From: a virus
Reading direction: 5' to 3' (one strand)
Virus record (IMG/VR): IMGVR_UViG_3300030117_003472
Coordinates: 1 to 54,773 of that record
DNA: 54,773 nt
The translations under genes were made by a program, and so were the position numbers. Under the pieces are notes generated by a model. The model was given only the letters and a program-made list of their open reading frames with translations, had not been told where the DNA came from and searched no databases. The stretch's first letter is position 1. Each line of letters starts with the position of its first letter. This document shows, in pieces, positions 24,742 through 33,971 of the stretch.

Positions 24742-24960
24742 CTATTTATTCAGCAACATCTGTTTTATTACAATGATTTCAGATTCTAGATACTCTATCC
24801 TCTCTTGCTGTCTCTGAATAATTGCTTTTTGATTCATGTATTTCTGATAACCAGTGTCATCAGTTGAGACTATAGCATTAGTCTTCGGATCCCTTTCCAG
24901 ATTCGGATGATCCTTCACTTTGATCCTTTTTTTCATTTTTGATAATGGGGTAAGTTTCAT
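24742..24960 (-). CDS. Conserved small protein with KDHPNLERD motif
   Basis: A 72-residue protein. The motif IKVKDHPNLERDPKTNAIV (about 13-31) is typical of a short protein family found in cyanophage genomes. The C-terminal half is a coiled coil (IIQRQQERIEYLESEIIVIK). The start at 24960 is supported by GAGGGA at the right spacing; an internal ATG at 24936 is the alternative. Function unknown; it lies in a run of small genes downstream of the DUF4815 protein. The stop overlaps a late box for the next gene. Confidence 0.7.
   Translation of the reverse strand: MKLTPLSKMKKRIKVKDHPNLERDPKTNAIVSTDDTGYQKYMNQKAIIQRQQERIEYLESEIIVIKQMLLNK
24743..24750 (-). promoter_or_regulatory. Late promoter-like box AATAAATA
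   Basis: Minus-strand late box overlapping the TAG stop of the 72-residue gene and 22 nt before the Ig-like protein. Confidence 0.5.
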
Positions 24961-25012
24961 CTAGGGTTCCCTCAAGAACCTCTGCTGCTAAACTCCAAGC
25001 GTTGATTGGCAT
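24878..25012 (-). CDS. Possible 44-residue protein overlapping the next gene
   Basis: An ATG one nt after the stop of the upstream small gene opens a 44-codon frame. Its first part, MPINAWSLAAEVLEGTLDE, looks like a genuine amphipathic helix with a Trp; the tail is Ser/Glu/Lys-rich. It overlaps the 72-residue gene by 83 nt in another frame and lacks a strong ribosome site. If it is not a gene, the 53-nt gap would be unused, which is unusual here. Confidence 0.4.
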   Translation of the reverse strand: MPINAWSLAAEVLEGTLDETYPIIKNEKKDQSEGSSESGKGSED

Positions 25013-25013
25013 A

Positions 25014-25205
25014 CTATACTTTTACACCGAATGGATTATTTGGAGTGCCTGATTTAACTGAACCTTTACCAACTCCAGCTGCATTTTTATAATTAGGACC
25101 TGCTATTACATCTGCTCCAGGACCTGTTGCAGGGGGAGTTTTGAATAACCGTTTATCATGAGATGCAATTTTTACATCTTTTCTGAATTGACTAAGAGTT
25201 TTCAT
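25014..25205 (-). CDS. Small basic protein, 63 residues
   Basis: Begins MKTLSQFRKDVKIASHDK and continues with a Gly/Pro/Asn-rich tail (TPPATGPGADV, GSVKSGTPNNPFGVKV), probably disordered. The MKT..QF opening recurs in the 57-residue gene between gp13 and gp14. A strong AAGGAGGT ribosome site precedes the start, inside the end of the 45-residue gene. Function unknown. Confidence 0.65.
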   Translation of the reverse strand: MKTLSQFRKDVKIASHDKRLFKTPPATGPGADVIAGPNYKNAAGVGKGSVKSGTPNNPFGVKV

Positions 25206-25329
25206 TTTTCTTTTCAGACCTCCTTATAAGTTTAGCATAAACAATATCAGATGCATTATATTGCTCTGGATGTTTCTTTGCTTTTTTTATAAGTCTCTTT
25301 GCTGTTTTTTTGGGTGCTTCTGTGCACAT
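25192..25329 (-). CDS. Small Lys-rich protein, 45 residues
   Basis: The reading frame MCTEAPKKTAKRLIKKAKKH...NASDIVYAKLIRR begins on a TAATG overlap with the stop of the DUF4815 protein and ends 14 nt inside the next gene. It is very basic and helical. A function as a nucleic-acid-binding or virion accessory protein is possible but not shown. Confidence 0.65.
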   Translation of the reverse strand: MCTEAPKKTAKRLIKKAKKHPEQYNASDIVYAKLIRRSEKKNENS

Positions 25330-28300
25330 TATGCTACTGCGATTGTACGGAAGTCCATTAGTTCGGGAGACTCAGATTGATTCGTTGAGTTGAATACAAC
25401 CTTGATTTGGAATGCAGTAAATTGTGGTAGATTATCTACTGTGTACTCATGCTCTACAAACTGATTATTCAAACTAGCTGGAATTTTTTTATCAGATTGT
25501 CCATCATTGTTATCTGGATTTAGTACATCTCCGGCAGAATCTAAATTCTTGAATCCAGGAAATAGTTCATACTTCTTGTCAAACGCTGATGTGTCTGCTC
25601 TCTTCAAGCGATATAGAACTCTAATGTCAGCACTAGGTGGACGCATCGCTGCAAATAACACCTTGAGTGAAGATGATGGGTTCTCTAATCCAATCTCCTT
25701 TGTCTGATATACAAAGTCATGTGGATCTTCTAGAAGATTTGATCTGTTATCTATCTTGAAGTTATTGATAGGTCTATTGATACGATTTGACTCTGTAAGA
25801 ATAGAACTTGTAAACACGTTGATTGAAGGTGAGACATTGGTGTCTTCAGACGTCAATGTTGCTTCAAATGTGAATGATTTAGCACCAGGCAATGGAAGGA
25901 TTGTACTCTTCGATGTTTCTACTTCCCTAGTAGCAATCATTCTTGTTGATCCAAGATTAGTTTTACCGAATAAAGAGATATCTTGGAATCCTTTATCTAA
26001 GTAAGGTGTCTCTATACCACCAACACTCTTACCTGTGATGGTTCTTACCTTACCAGTAACTTTAGTACCAACAGGCACACTATGACTGATATTTGGATTG
26101 ACTGTGTCAAATATAATGTTAGTAGTTGCTAGTCCTCTAGTTCCACCACCAACTTTGTCTTTGTTGAACAGTTTAGTTCCACCTATCTTGACATAATAAT
26201 GATCAAGTGAAACCTGATCTGGTATAGTGTTGGTATCACTTATATTATGTGTCTTGTTTATCTTACGAAGAGATATACCAGACAACTCATATTTCTGCAC
26301 TGGATCATTGATTGCATGATCACTAGCGAGACTGCTATCGACACCACGTAGTATTGTGCCCGATAGAACATTGGTTCCAACCGAGGTATACTCTATAATC
26401 TCATCCCCAATCAATGCATAACCAGGATTACTTGCGGAAACTTGAGCACCCTCAAAGAAGTTGAATCCAGCAGAACTTGCTATAGAAACATTAGATGTAA
26501 CACTAGAAGCATATCCCACACTCAATTTTGTTGGCACTGTATCACCAGTAATATTATCAAATGTCACTACAGATCCAATATCATGATGACCATGATTTGG
26601 ATGATATACCTTGAAGTGTTGTCCATCAAATTGATTGGAGTCTACTGTTACTTGTTGAGGGATGATAGCACTCTGGGCTGATGCTATACCAGCTCCTGCA
26701 CCAGCAGAAGGTATGATAGTGATAGTGTCAGAAGTGTTGAATTCTGCACCAGAACAGTTTGTAAGTTGTAATGCGTTGGTCACAGTAGTAACACCAACAG
26801 TAAGTATCAAGTCTTGACCTAATCCCTTAGAACCTAAGTTTGCAGTCAAGGTATCACCCACGTTATATCCTTTACCTGTATTATCACCTTTGATGGTTGC
26901 CTGTGTAACTACACCAGATGACACGGTAACAATACCTATAGCACCAGTTCCCTTACCTGTGATAGCAGAGAGTGTTACTTCGTAGTTGTTGTCTTCATAT
27001 CCTGCTCCACCGTTGGTGATTGAGAGCGAGTTCGCTGCTTGTGAGATTGCAGAGAGTTTTGCACCAACAACTCCTCGTGCAGTCGTGTTATTGCTTTGCG
27101 ATATAATTGTTCCTTCTGTGATGAACGGAGTGTCAGTTCCTGATCCAAGTCCGATAAAGACTTGCTTGGAGAATGTTTCGATTGGGTTTTCTCCGAGTTT
27201 GTTTCTTTCATTGTACTTGCCTAATTGTGGGTTATAGAGTCTTACTGTACCATTACCTTCTACAAATTTTGCTCTGTGTGTTACGTATTTTAAGTCTTCT
27301 AACTGTGAAGCAGTCCATGTGGTGTTACTTTGTGCTTTGAATAGTGATCCCTGTGTGGGCTGTTTAGATACAACAATTTGTTGGAATTGACTGAGATTAG
27401 CAGTTGTTATATCATTCTCACCAACCTGTGATATCCATGCATCATAATCAGCAGATGCAGATCCAAGATAGATTGCATAGTCACCTCGTGGTAGATAAAC
27501 GGGTTGAGGGAATTGGAATCTAGTTGGAACTGTTCCGTCATCAGATATATTGACCTGAGATGGTTCTAGTTCAACCTGACTATTCTTCATTATCTTCCTA
27601 GATGGGAATCCATTCTCAAGAGTAACGATGTGGACGTTTACTGGAATTTGTTCAGATCTACTTTGGAAGAATAAGTCAACACCAGTCATGAATATACCGT
27701 TATCTTCACCAACTTCAAAACTCTGTGCTAGTGGGTCACCTTCAATCTCCATGGGTCCATGGTTGATATTGGTTACGTTGGTAATATTAGTAATATTATT
27801 GGTTACATTAGTAATATTGTTGATTACAGGTACAGGAAGGTTTGGTTCTGTCCTTATTACAGTCGTTTCTGTAATTTCAAATCCTTCTGAGAAGAACTGT
27901 TGCTCTGCATTTGATATGTTTTTACCAGGTATTCTATCCTCAGGTTTTACTTGCGTGATTACTGCAACGTTATCACCATCTTGGAATGTATTTGGTGGAA
28001 TATAGTAACAACCCTGTAATGTTCCAACGTCATCACTAACCAATCTGACATTAGATATAGTTGCTTGTGCTCCGCTATTCTCACCTATTAAGAGCATGCC
28101 ATTGGTGATGAATCCAAAGAAGTTACCATCTGATTTTTGGTTCAATGACGCACAGTCAACGTTCAAGACTGTAGATGTCTCAGAATAAGAAGATGATAAT
28201 CCAACTGTAGGACTGTATGGGTTCACAGTGTATGTGATATTAGGAGTTGAGAAAGGACCTGCTTTATGATTTGGTGTGCAAAGTCTGAATCTTATATCCT

Positions 28301-31300
28301 CACCTTGACTTGCGTTCTGTGTTGATACAGCAAGACCTCTTACAGTCTCACCTACTTCAAATGATCCACTGACAGGTGTTACTTCTAATAGTTTTGGTAC
28401 GATATATGAGTTATTGTCAATCATATCTGTACCAGACCAGTAGGCAAAATGATTAGTGTCAGGTTTTAGGGTGGTTACATTGAATTCAATATTTTGCTCA
28501 CGCATGAATGGTTGAGGTTCAGTTTGTGCATAGAAGTCATTAGAGAATGCAATACCCTCTTCTATGGATACTTGATTTCTATTGATGTAAACATCCTGCT
28601 CTGGATCAAGATGTAACCTACCATTCCAATCCCTATACATGTATGGGTTTACACTTTCAAGACGTGTAGCAAATGGTTGATTTCTATCTATTATCTCTTC
28701 GTAATCAAGAGTAACCACATTACCAGTTTTCTTGATGTTAGGTGAATTTAGATCAGTAGCAAATCTAGGATCCACTGTAGGATCAGGTGCACCAGTCAAA
28801 CCTACCACAGTGTTTGACCCCATAAGAAGATCTATAGCATCACGATGTTTTCTTGCAGTAAGTTTACCACCATCTACTTCAAATTTTATTTCTGTCTGTG
28901 TCTTATCTGCTATATCATAATTATTGAATGGATCTACAACAAAACCGTTCTTGAATCTATCAAGACCAGTGGTTGGATCTTTGATAGTAAGTGCAGATGT
29001 TTTAGTCTCAAGGAGTGATAGAGATGTAACCTCTTCTAATGTTTCAATCCTAGTCTCTAACTTACCAATATCTTTCATGGTATAACGTCTGTTAGCTTTG
29101 AAGTCTATTTTGACGTCACCACGAGCATTATACACATAAGGGTTATACTCAATCTCTGCTAGTAAGAAACTATCGTTGATAACATCAGGTAAGACAGGAG
29201 TTTCACTTGGTGTACCTTCTACAACGGTAAAACTACTATTAGGATTGATGTATAATCTATCTTTTCTACCAAGATAGATGTCATAATCAAATGTTATATT
29301 CTCATTACTCTCTAAAATAGCACACGACTGACCAGTAGCACTAAAGTTTCTTGAAGCAAACTCAAATGGAGATCTAGAACCACTAAAGTTAGCAACACGT
29401 GGACGTAAATCTATAATATCAGTATTTCTTTGACCATTTAATGTAGGAACTGTATCATATTGTGTTTTTTCATAAGATGATGCTGTAACCAGATCACCAG
29501 AATCCTCAGAATTTATAGTATAGTGATCCATGTATATCTTCAATTTACCATTTGGTTCAGCAGCAGTTCCTTTTCTTACGAGTCTTCCAAAGTCATAATA
29601 CTCTTCTCTCTGACCATTATCCAATAAGAAGTTTGCACGAATATTAGGATCGCCAGGTGCAACAATAGAGATATTTGCCCTTACACCTGAGGTGTCAAAT
29701 GATATCTCCTCAGTCTCTATAAAGGTCTTAGAGTTCTTGACACATATTTCTACCGCATCTGTTCCAGAACGTGCTAGAACGTACGCTGCACACCCTGAGG
29801 ACTTACCTATACCCACCTCTCCAACAATGATGTCTGAGTTATTACTACTAGGACCTGTGAAAGATGCCATAGTAATTTTTGGTATTACTGGATTGCCTTC
29901 ACCTGATGCTTCAAATACAGCATGAACTGCAACAACATCAGGAACGTCTAAAGATATTTCTCTATCTTGTACTCTCTTACCATATACTGCACTTGTTGTA
30001 AGACCAGAACCATCTCCAGATGCACCAGCATTCTTAGAACCAGTAACATCTAATACTCCTGATTTTACAAGTGTCTTTGATTTAGATGTGACTTTAGACT
30101 TCTGTTTGGTTACATGTACATCAACATTATTTGATTGATTGGCAGTCAAACCAGATATAGTTGCACTTTTACCACCGTTAGTCAATACAAATTGGTCAGA
30201 TGTTAGATCCTCTACAGTACCATCATTGTACATGATGTTATATCTCTCTTCATCAAATCCTGCATATACAAATTCAGTACCTACCAATGAAGGTAGATCC
30301 ATCTGACCAACATTATTAGATGTTAGATTTACCACCTCTTCACGAACAAAGAGAGTAGAATCAGTTAGGTCAACAGACGCAACATAATTGTGTGGCATAT
30401 CTGCTGATAGGAAGGCGTCTTTTGATTCTCTTAGTAGACCAGATACCACTTTTAGTCCACTAATTGCAATAGCACCTGTTGGTAGTGTACCATCACATAC
30501 ATTTGATACGTCAGCAACATCATCTACAGTTGCAGTTAGACCAGTAGCAGCTATAGCAGTAACTTTATGGTAACAAGGAAGGTTTACACCACTCTGAGTG
30601 TATTCTATGATATCACCAACCTTCAAGAATTTTGCCCAACCTGTACCACTAGATGATAGTGTGCTTACACCACCAGATGGAGCACTGATTGAAAATCCTC
30701 TTGCTCCAAAATCTGTTTTTGTTTCTAGTAAAACGTCAGCAGTAAATGTTCTACCACCACCAGATCCTCTGACTGATTTTACATCAGATATATCATACTC
30801 TGTAGTAGCAGTTATGATAAAACCTTGTGCCACACCATTTATTATAATCTGTTCACCATTTACAAATTTACCAGAAGTTTCAGATAAGGTTAGTGTTGCT
30901 GAATTAGAAACGTCAGTCTTCAACATACCTCTAGCACCAGATCTAGAACCCTCTATAAGTGCAGGAGCATTTAGAGATATTGCGTTGTTGATTGTTATTG
31001 ATGTATCAGTTACAATATCATATAAAAATAACTCATACACTGATGAATTATTGGTATAACCGGAGTTCTGAAGTTTATAATCATACACTCTTGCTCGACC
31101 AATTACATTACCAACAGAGTTGGATTTGGTAGATTCTAATCTTGCATCTCTAAGTTCTATAGTATCTGTGGTGTCCATTTTGATTTGAGCACCAGATAAT
31201 ACGTTGTTTAGTCTAAGTCTATTTCCTGCTACGAAAGGTATTGCTCTTGTTTCAATAGTTTTGGTAGTTCTAGGTTTTACAACATCAACAAATGCATTAC

Positions 31301-32405
31301 CCGCAACTTGTGTTTCATATCCTTTTACAAATGCTTTACCAGGACCTATGCGTAGACATAGTAAATCTTTTGTTGGTTTGTTTCCGTCTTCTGTAATTTG
31401 ATTTACAGTGTATTGACCGAAAGTGGAGTATCTATCGTTGAGACACTCTTTTGCCTCTATATCAAACTTAGTAACATAATAGTTTCCACTTTCATCATAA
31501 GTACGACGTGCAAACTCCTTTGCTAACTCATTATATACAGTTCTATTAACTATAGTTTTTACTTCACCTTCTTGTGCTCTTAGTAATTCAATGAAGTTCT
31601 CATCATTGAAGTCTGTTGTAAGTTTTTTGGTAAGTTTTAATTCAATCTTCAAACGATCAGAACCAGGTGCAGTAAAATTACTGAATCCAGCAGCGTTATC
31701 ATATAAACTATCATCGTCTACAGCAGTTACAATACTCTCTACAACATTGAAACCAACTCTATAACTTGGAGAATTAGAATACTGATCCAAAATTATAGAT
31801 TCAGTTTTTACTTCAACAAATGCACCCCTAGCGAAGAATACGCCTCTAACAATTGTAAAAGAACTACCAGTACCAGTAGCGTTTGAAGTAATCGCAGTAG
31901 CAAAATCAGATCCTTCTTCAATTGTAGTTACTCCATAGGTGAAAGTAGATAATGTAATCAGATTTTCACCATCAAGAAATGTATCACGAGTTAAGTCATC
32001 AGAACTACCCTCATACTTTATGTACAGAGTAGTGGATTGTTCTATAGACTCAGTCTGCGATAATACTTTTATAACCTTTGCTGTAACACCAGAGTCTTTA
32101 CCTTTGATACGTCGTCCCACAAGATGTGAGTAATAACCTTCTACAGGAACACCAAAAAATGTAGATTCTATCTTGACATATGTGTAGTCAAAATCATACG
32201 AGAATTTACCAGGTATGACTATTGACCCTTCTTTGAATATATGTTTTCCAAACTTCTCTATTTGTCCTTGCAAAATAGATTGCAAAGTCGTTAGTTCTCT
32301 TGCCTGAACGGGAGTTCCGGGTTTGAATAGGACTTTGTTATAATTCTTTTCAGAATCAAAATCGTCGAAATATGGACTGACGTTTAGGTTGGTGTTCTGT
32401 GGCAT
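25329..32405 (-). CDS. Giant DUF4815-type virion structural protein, 2358 residues
   Basis: The N-terminus (NVSPYFDDFDSEKNYNKVLFKPG, then VQARELTTLQSILQGQIE and EGSIVIPGKFSYD, quoted as fragments) is the DUF4815 domain found in cyanophage tail and fibre proteins. The following 2000 residues are a chain of beta modules. A run of N-[IV]-T-N units lies at about 1525-1548. After it comes a jelly-roll-like part (GDPLAQSFEVGEDNGIFMTGVDLFF, YLPRGDYAIYLGS, quoted as fragments) resembling fibre domains. VTNGGxGY-type repeats follow near 1780-1880, and an RGVDSSLASDHA module near 2030. The last 300 residues form another conserved block (FEATLTSED, IRVLYRLKRADTSAFD). It is encoded between gp8 and the small fibre genes, and is probably baseplate-linked. 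Confidence 0.8.
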   Translation of the reverse strand: MPQNTNLNVSPYFDDFDSEKNYNKVLFKPGTPVQARELTTLQSILQGQIEKFGKHIFKEGSIVIPGKFSYDFDYTYVKIESTFFGVPVEGYYSHLVGRRIKGKDSGVTAKVIKVLSQTESIEQSTTLYIKYEGSSDDLTRDTFLDGENLITLSTFTYGVTTIEEGSDFATAITSNATGTGSSFTIVRGVFFARGAFVEVKTESIILDQYSNSPSYRVGFNVVESIVTAVDDDSLYDNAAGFSNFTAPGSDRLKIELKLTKKLTTDFNDENFIELLRAQEGEVKTIVNRTVYNELAKEFARRTYDESGNYYVTKFDIEAKECLNDRYSTFGQYTVNQITEDGNKPTKDLLCLRIGPGKAFVKGYETQVAGNAFVDVVKPRTTKTIETRAIPFVAGNRLRLNNVLSGAQIKMDTTDTIELRDARLESTKSNSVGNVIGRARVYDYKLQNSGYTNNSSVYELFLYDIVTDTSITINNAISLNAPALIEGSRSGARGMLKTDVSNSATLTLSETSGKFVNGEQIIINGVAQGFIITATTEYDISDVKSVRGSGGGRTFTADVLLETKTDFGARGFSISAPSGGVSTLSSSGTGWAKFLKVGDIIEYTQSGVNLPCYHKVTAIAATGLTATVDDVADVSNVCDGTLPTGAIAISGLKVVSGLLRESKDAFLSADMPHNYVASVDLTDSTLFVREEVVNLTSNNVGQMDLPSLVGTEFVYAGFDEERYNIMYNDGTVEDLTSDQFVLTNGGKSATISGLTANQSNNVDVHVTKQKSKVTSKSKTLVKSGVLDVTGSKNAGASGDGSGLTTSAVYGKRVQDREISLDVPDVVAVHAVFEASGEGNPVIPKITMASFTGPSSNNSDIIVGEVGIGKSSGCAAYVLARSGTDAVEICVKNSKTFIETEEISFDTSGVRANISIVAPGDPNIRANFLLDNGQREEYYDFGRLVRKGTAAEPNGKLKIYMDHYTINSEDSGDLVTASSYEKTQYDTVPTLNGQRNTDIIDLRPRVANFSGSRSPFEFASRNFSATGQSCAILESNENITFDYDIYLGRKDRLYINPNSSFTVVEGTPSETPVLPDVINDSFLLAEIEYNPYVYNARGDVKIDFKANRRYTMKDIGKLETRIETLEEVTSLSLLETKTSALTIKDPTTGLDRFKNGFVVDPFNNYDIADKTQTEIKFEVDGGKLTARKHRDAIDLLMGSNTVVGLTGAPDPTVDPRFATDLNSPNIKKTGNVVTLDYEEIIDRNQPFATRLESVNPYMYRDWNGRLHLDPEQDVYINRNQVSIEEGIAFSNDFYAQTEPQPFMREQNIEFNVTTLKPDTNHFAYWSGTDMIDNNSYIVPKLLEVTPVSGSFEVGETVRGLAVSTQNASQGEDIRFRLCTPNHKAGPFSTPNITYTVNPYSPTVGLSSSYSETSTVLNVDCASLNQKSDGNFFGFITNGMLLIGENSGAQATISNVRLVSDDVGTLQGCYYIPPNTFQDGDNVAVITQVKPEDRIPGKNISNAEQQFFSEGFEITETTVIRTEPNLPVPVINNITNVTNNITNITNVTNINHGPMEIEGDPLAQSFEVGEDNGIFMTGVDLFFQSRSEQIPVNVHIVTLENGFPSRKIMKNSQVELEPSQVNISDDGTVPTRFQFPQPVYLPRGDYAIYLGSASADYDAWISQVGENDITTANLSQFQQIVVSKQPTQGSLFKAQSNTTWTASQLEDLKYVTHRAKFVEGNGTVRLYNPQLGKYNERNKLGENPIETFSKQVFIGLGSGTDTPFITEGTIISQSNNTTARGVVGAKLSAISQAANSLSITNGGAGYEDNNYEVTLSAITGKGTGAIGIVTVSSGVVTQATIKGDNTGKGYNVGDTLTANLGSKGLGQDLILTVGVTTVTNALQLTNCSGAEFNTSDTITIIPSAGAGAGIASAQSAIIPQQVTVDSNQFDGQHFKVYHPNHGHHDIGSVVTFDNITGDTVPTKLSVGYASSVTSNVSIASSAGFNFFEGAQVSASNPGYALIGDEIIEYTSVGTNVLSGTILRGVDSSLASDHAINDPVQKYELSGISLRKINKTHNISDTNTIPDQVSLDHYYVKIGGTKLFNKDKVGGGTRGLATTNIIFDTVNPNISHSVPVGTKVTGKVRTITGKSVGGIETPYLDKGFQDISLFGKTNLGSTRMIATREVETSKSTILPLPGAKSFTFEATLTSEDTNVSPSINVFTSSILTESNRINRPINNFKIDNRSNLLEDPHDFVYQTKEIGLENPSSSLKVLFAAMRPPSADIRVLYRLKRADTSAFDKKYELFPGFKNLDSAGDVLNPDNNDGQSDKKIPASLNNQFVEHEYTVDNLPQFTAFQIKVVFNSTNQSESPELMDFRTIAVA

Positions 32406-32409
32406 CGTA

Positions 32410-33939
32410 TCAGAATTCTAAGATAATTTTTATATCTTCACGTTGGTTTGTTGCTCTTGTGACTTCAGGTCTATTATCAAGGTAGATAATATCTCCTGAG
32501 TACTTCTTAATCTCTGGGGAAGCAATACCAGAGGTAAATGTTTGACCGAAATAATATGCTCTATTGTTTACGGTAGTAGAAACTCCTGTAAACGTATCAT
32601 CAATTTCAAGGGTTTCAGTACCCCCTGTTGTTTTTACAACAACGTTCAAACTCCCGCCTGTAGCAGGGGAAGCCGTGAATCTATTTAGTGCAAATTGGGA
32701 AAGGGAAGTTGCATCACCAGAAGCAACTGATCTATCCTGCCAATACTGTAATACTTGAGTTGCTGGATCGTAGTTTACGATTCTACCTAAAGCAGTAGCA
32801 CCTGTTCCTACAGTTTGACTCACAATACCATCAACTTCAACGGTCATTGTTGTTGATGCTGCACCAGCAAGTCGTAATCCATAAACCCCAGTAGCACTAG
32901 GTTCTGTCAATATGTTTGTACTACCATTGACCTCAGGATTTTTGATGATTCCAATTCTTGCAAACTGGTTTCCAGTTGGGAAGTCAGGGTTAGTTACATC
33001 AGCATTTTCAATTCTACTGTAAACAAGAACCTTGTTAGATCCTAGTTCACGATAGACATCAGCACCATGTCCGCCAGGTGGTGGTATGATAACTGAGAAA
33101 GATGCTCCTGATCCTGTAACAACAGCATCTAAATCCAAAGTAGCAAATGTGTATCCTGAACCTCCGTTTGTTACCTGAACAGCAGTTGGTTTACCATTGG
33201 TAAATGTCACTGATGCTAAACCACCAGAACCATCACCTCTGATAGGCACATTATTTTTAGTACCAGTGAACTGGTATGAAGCACTTGCTATATCATCTAT
33301 TGTGATAACTTCAATTTTCCCATCCACAGCAGCATTTTTTACATCTGCTGTGTCAGTAGAAGTTTTCCAGTTTGCTGGAACTGGTATAAAGTCTGCACTA
33401 TCAAATTTTATGATATCACTAGGTTTGATTGTGAAAAGATACTTCCAAATATATCCATCACTCTCAAGTCTAGGTTGCAAATCTGTATGAAGAGGTTCTT
33501 GTAATGAGATAATACCCTTCCCAGAGTTGGAAGGTGCAGCACCATTATAGATGCACTCATAGATTCTGAAATCAGAGTTGATAACGTAGTAATTACTATT
33601 ATATAAACTTGTGGAACTTGTTTGAGGTGTTGTATTATTGATGCTATAATCATGCCTATACATCTCGTAGATAGAACCAGTTGTCCATTCTCTTTTTCTT
33701 ATAACTCTCAATACGTCTGCTGAATTTATTTTCTTCGCACTAATCAAAGTATCATAAACATTGTCATGTTCATCAAAATTGTCAATGGGGGAAGGAGTAT
33801 TGGTGTTCCAATCAGATGCTACAGTGGTTGCATTAGGCAATCCTATGAAGACATAATAAGAATTATCCGTGGTTGATATCCCACTGACAAAGTTTTCAGC
33901 ATTCAACACTCTAATCTGATCAGTTATAATCGCTGGCAT
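32410..33939 (-). CDS. gp8: Baseplate wedge protein gp8, with insertions
   Basis: gp8 is a dimeric component of the six baseplate wedges. Matches to T4 gp8 include LRVIRKREWTTGSIYEMYRHDYSI against VIPRRDWGDTRYPDPYTF, SDGYIWKYLFTIKPSD against GDGYVWEYLFEIPPD, and the C-terminal GDIIYLDNRPEVTRA...EDIKIILEF against GEMIYMENRPPI...EEINILFTF (quoted as fragments). The protein has 509 residues against 334 in T4. The excess lies mainly between about 225 and 420 and includes a VQVTNGGSGYTFATLD repeat of the kind found in gp14. A CATAAATA box precedes the gene. Confidence 0.88.
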   Translation of the reverse strand: MPAIITDQIRVLNAENFVSGISTTDNSYYVFIGLPNATTVASDWNTNTPSPIDNFDEHDNVYDTLISAKKINSADVLRVIRKREWTTGSIYEMYRHDYSINNTTPQTSSTSLYNSNYYVINSDFRIYECIYNGAAPSNSGKGIISLQEPLHTDLQPRLESDGYIWKYLFTIKPSDIIKFDSADFIPVPANWKTSTDTADVKNAAVDGKIEVITIDDIASASYQFTGTKNNVPIRGDGSGGLASVTFTNGKPTAVQVTNGGSGYTFATLDLDAVVTGSGASFSVIIPPPGGHGADVYRELGSNKVLVYSRIENADVTNPDFPTGNQFARIGIIKNPEVNGSTNILTEPSATGVYGLRLAGAASTTMTVEVDGIVSQTVGTGATALGRIVNYDPATQVLQYWQDRSVASGDATSLSQFALNRFTASPATGGSLNVVVKTTGGTETLEIDDTFTGVSTTVNNRAYYFGQTFTSGIASPEIKKYSGDIIYLDNRPEVTRATNQREDIKIILEF

Positions 33940-33963
33940 TTACCTAATTAATTTCTATCAATC

Positions 33964-33971
33964 TATTTATG
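33964..33971 (-). promoter_or_regulatory. Late promoter CATAAATA before gp8
   Basis: Minus-strand late box overlapping the stop codon of the 955-residue gene (33967-33969), 25 nt before the gp8 start. Confidence 0.65.
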
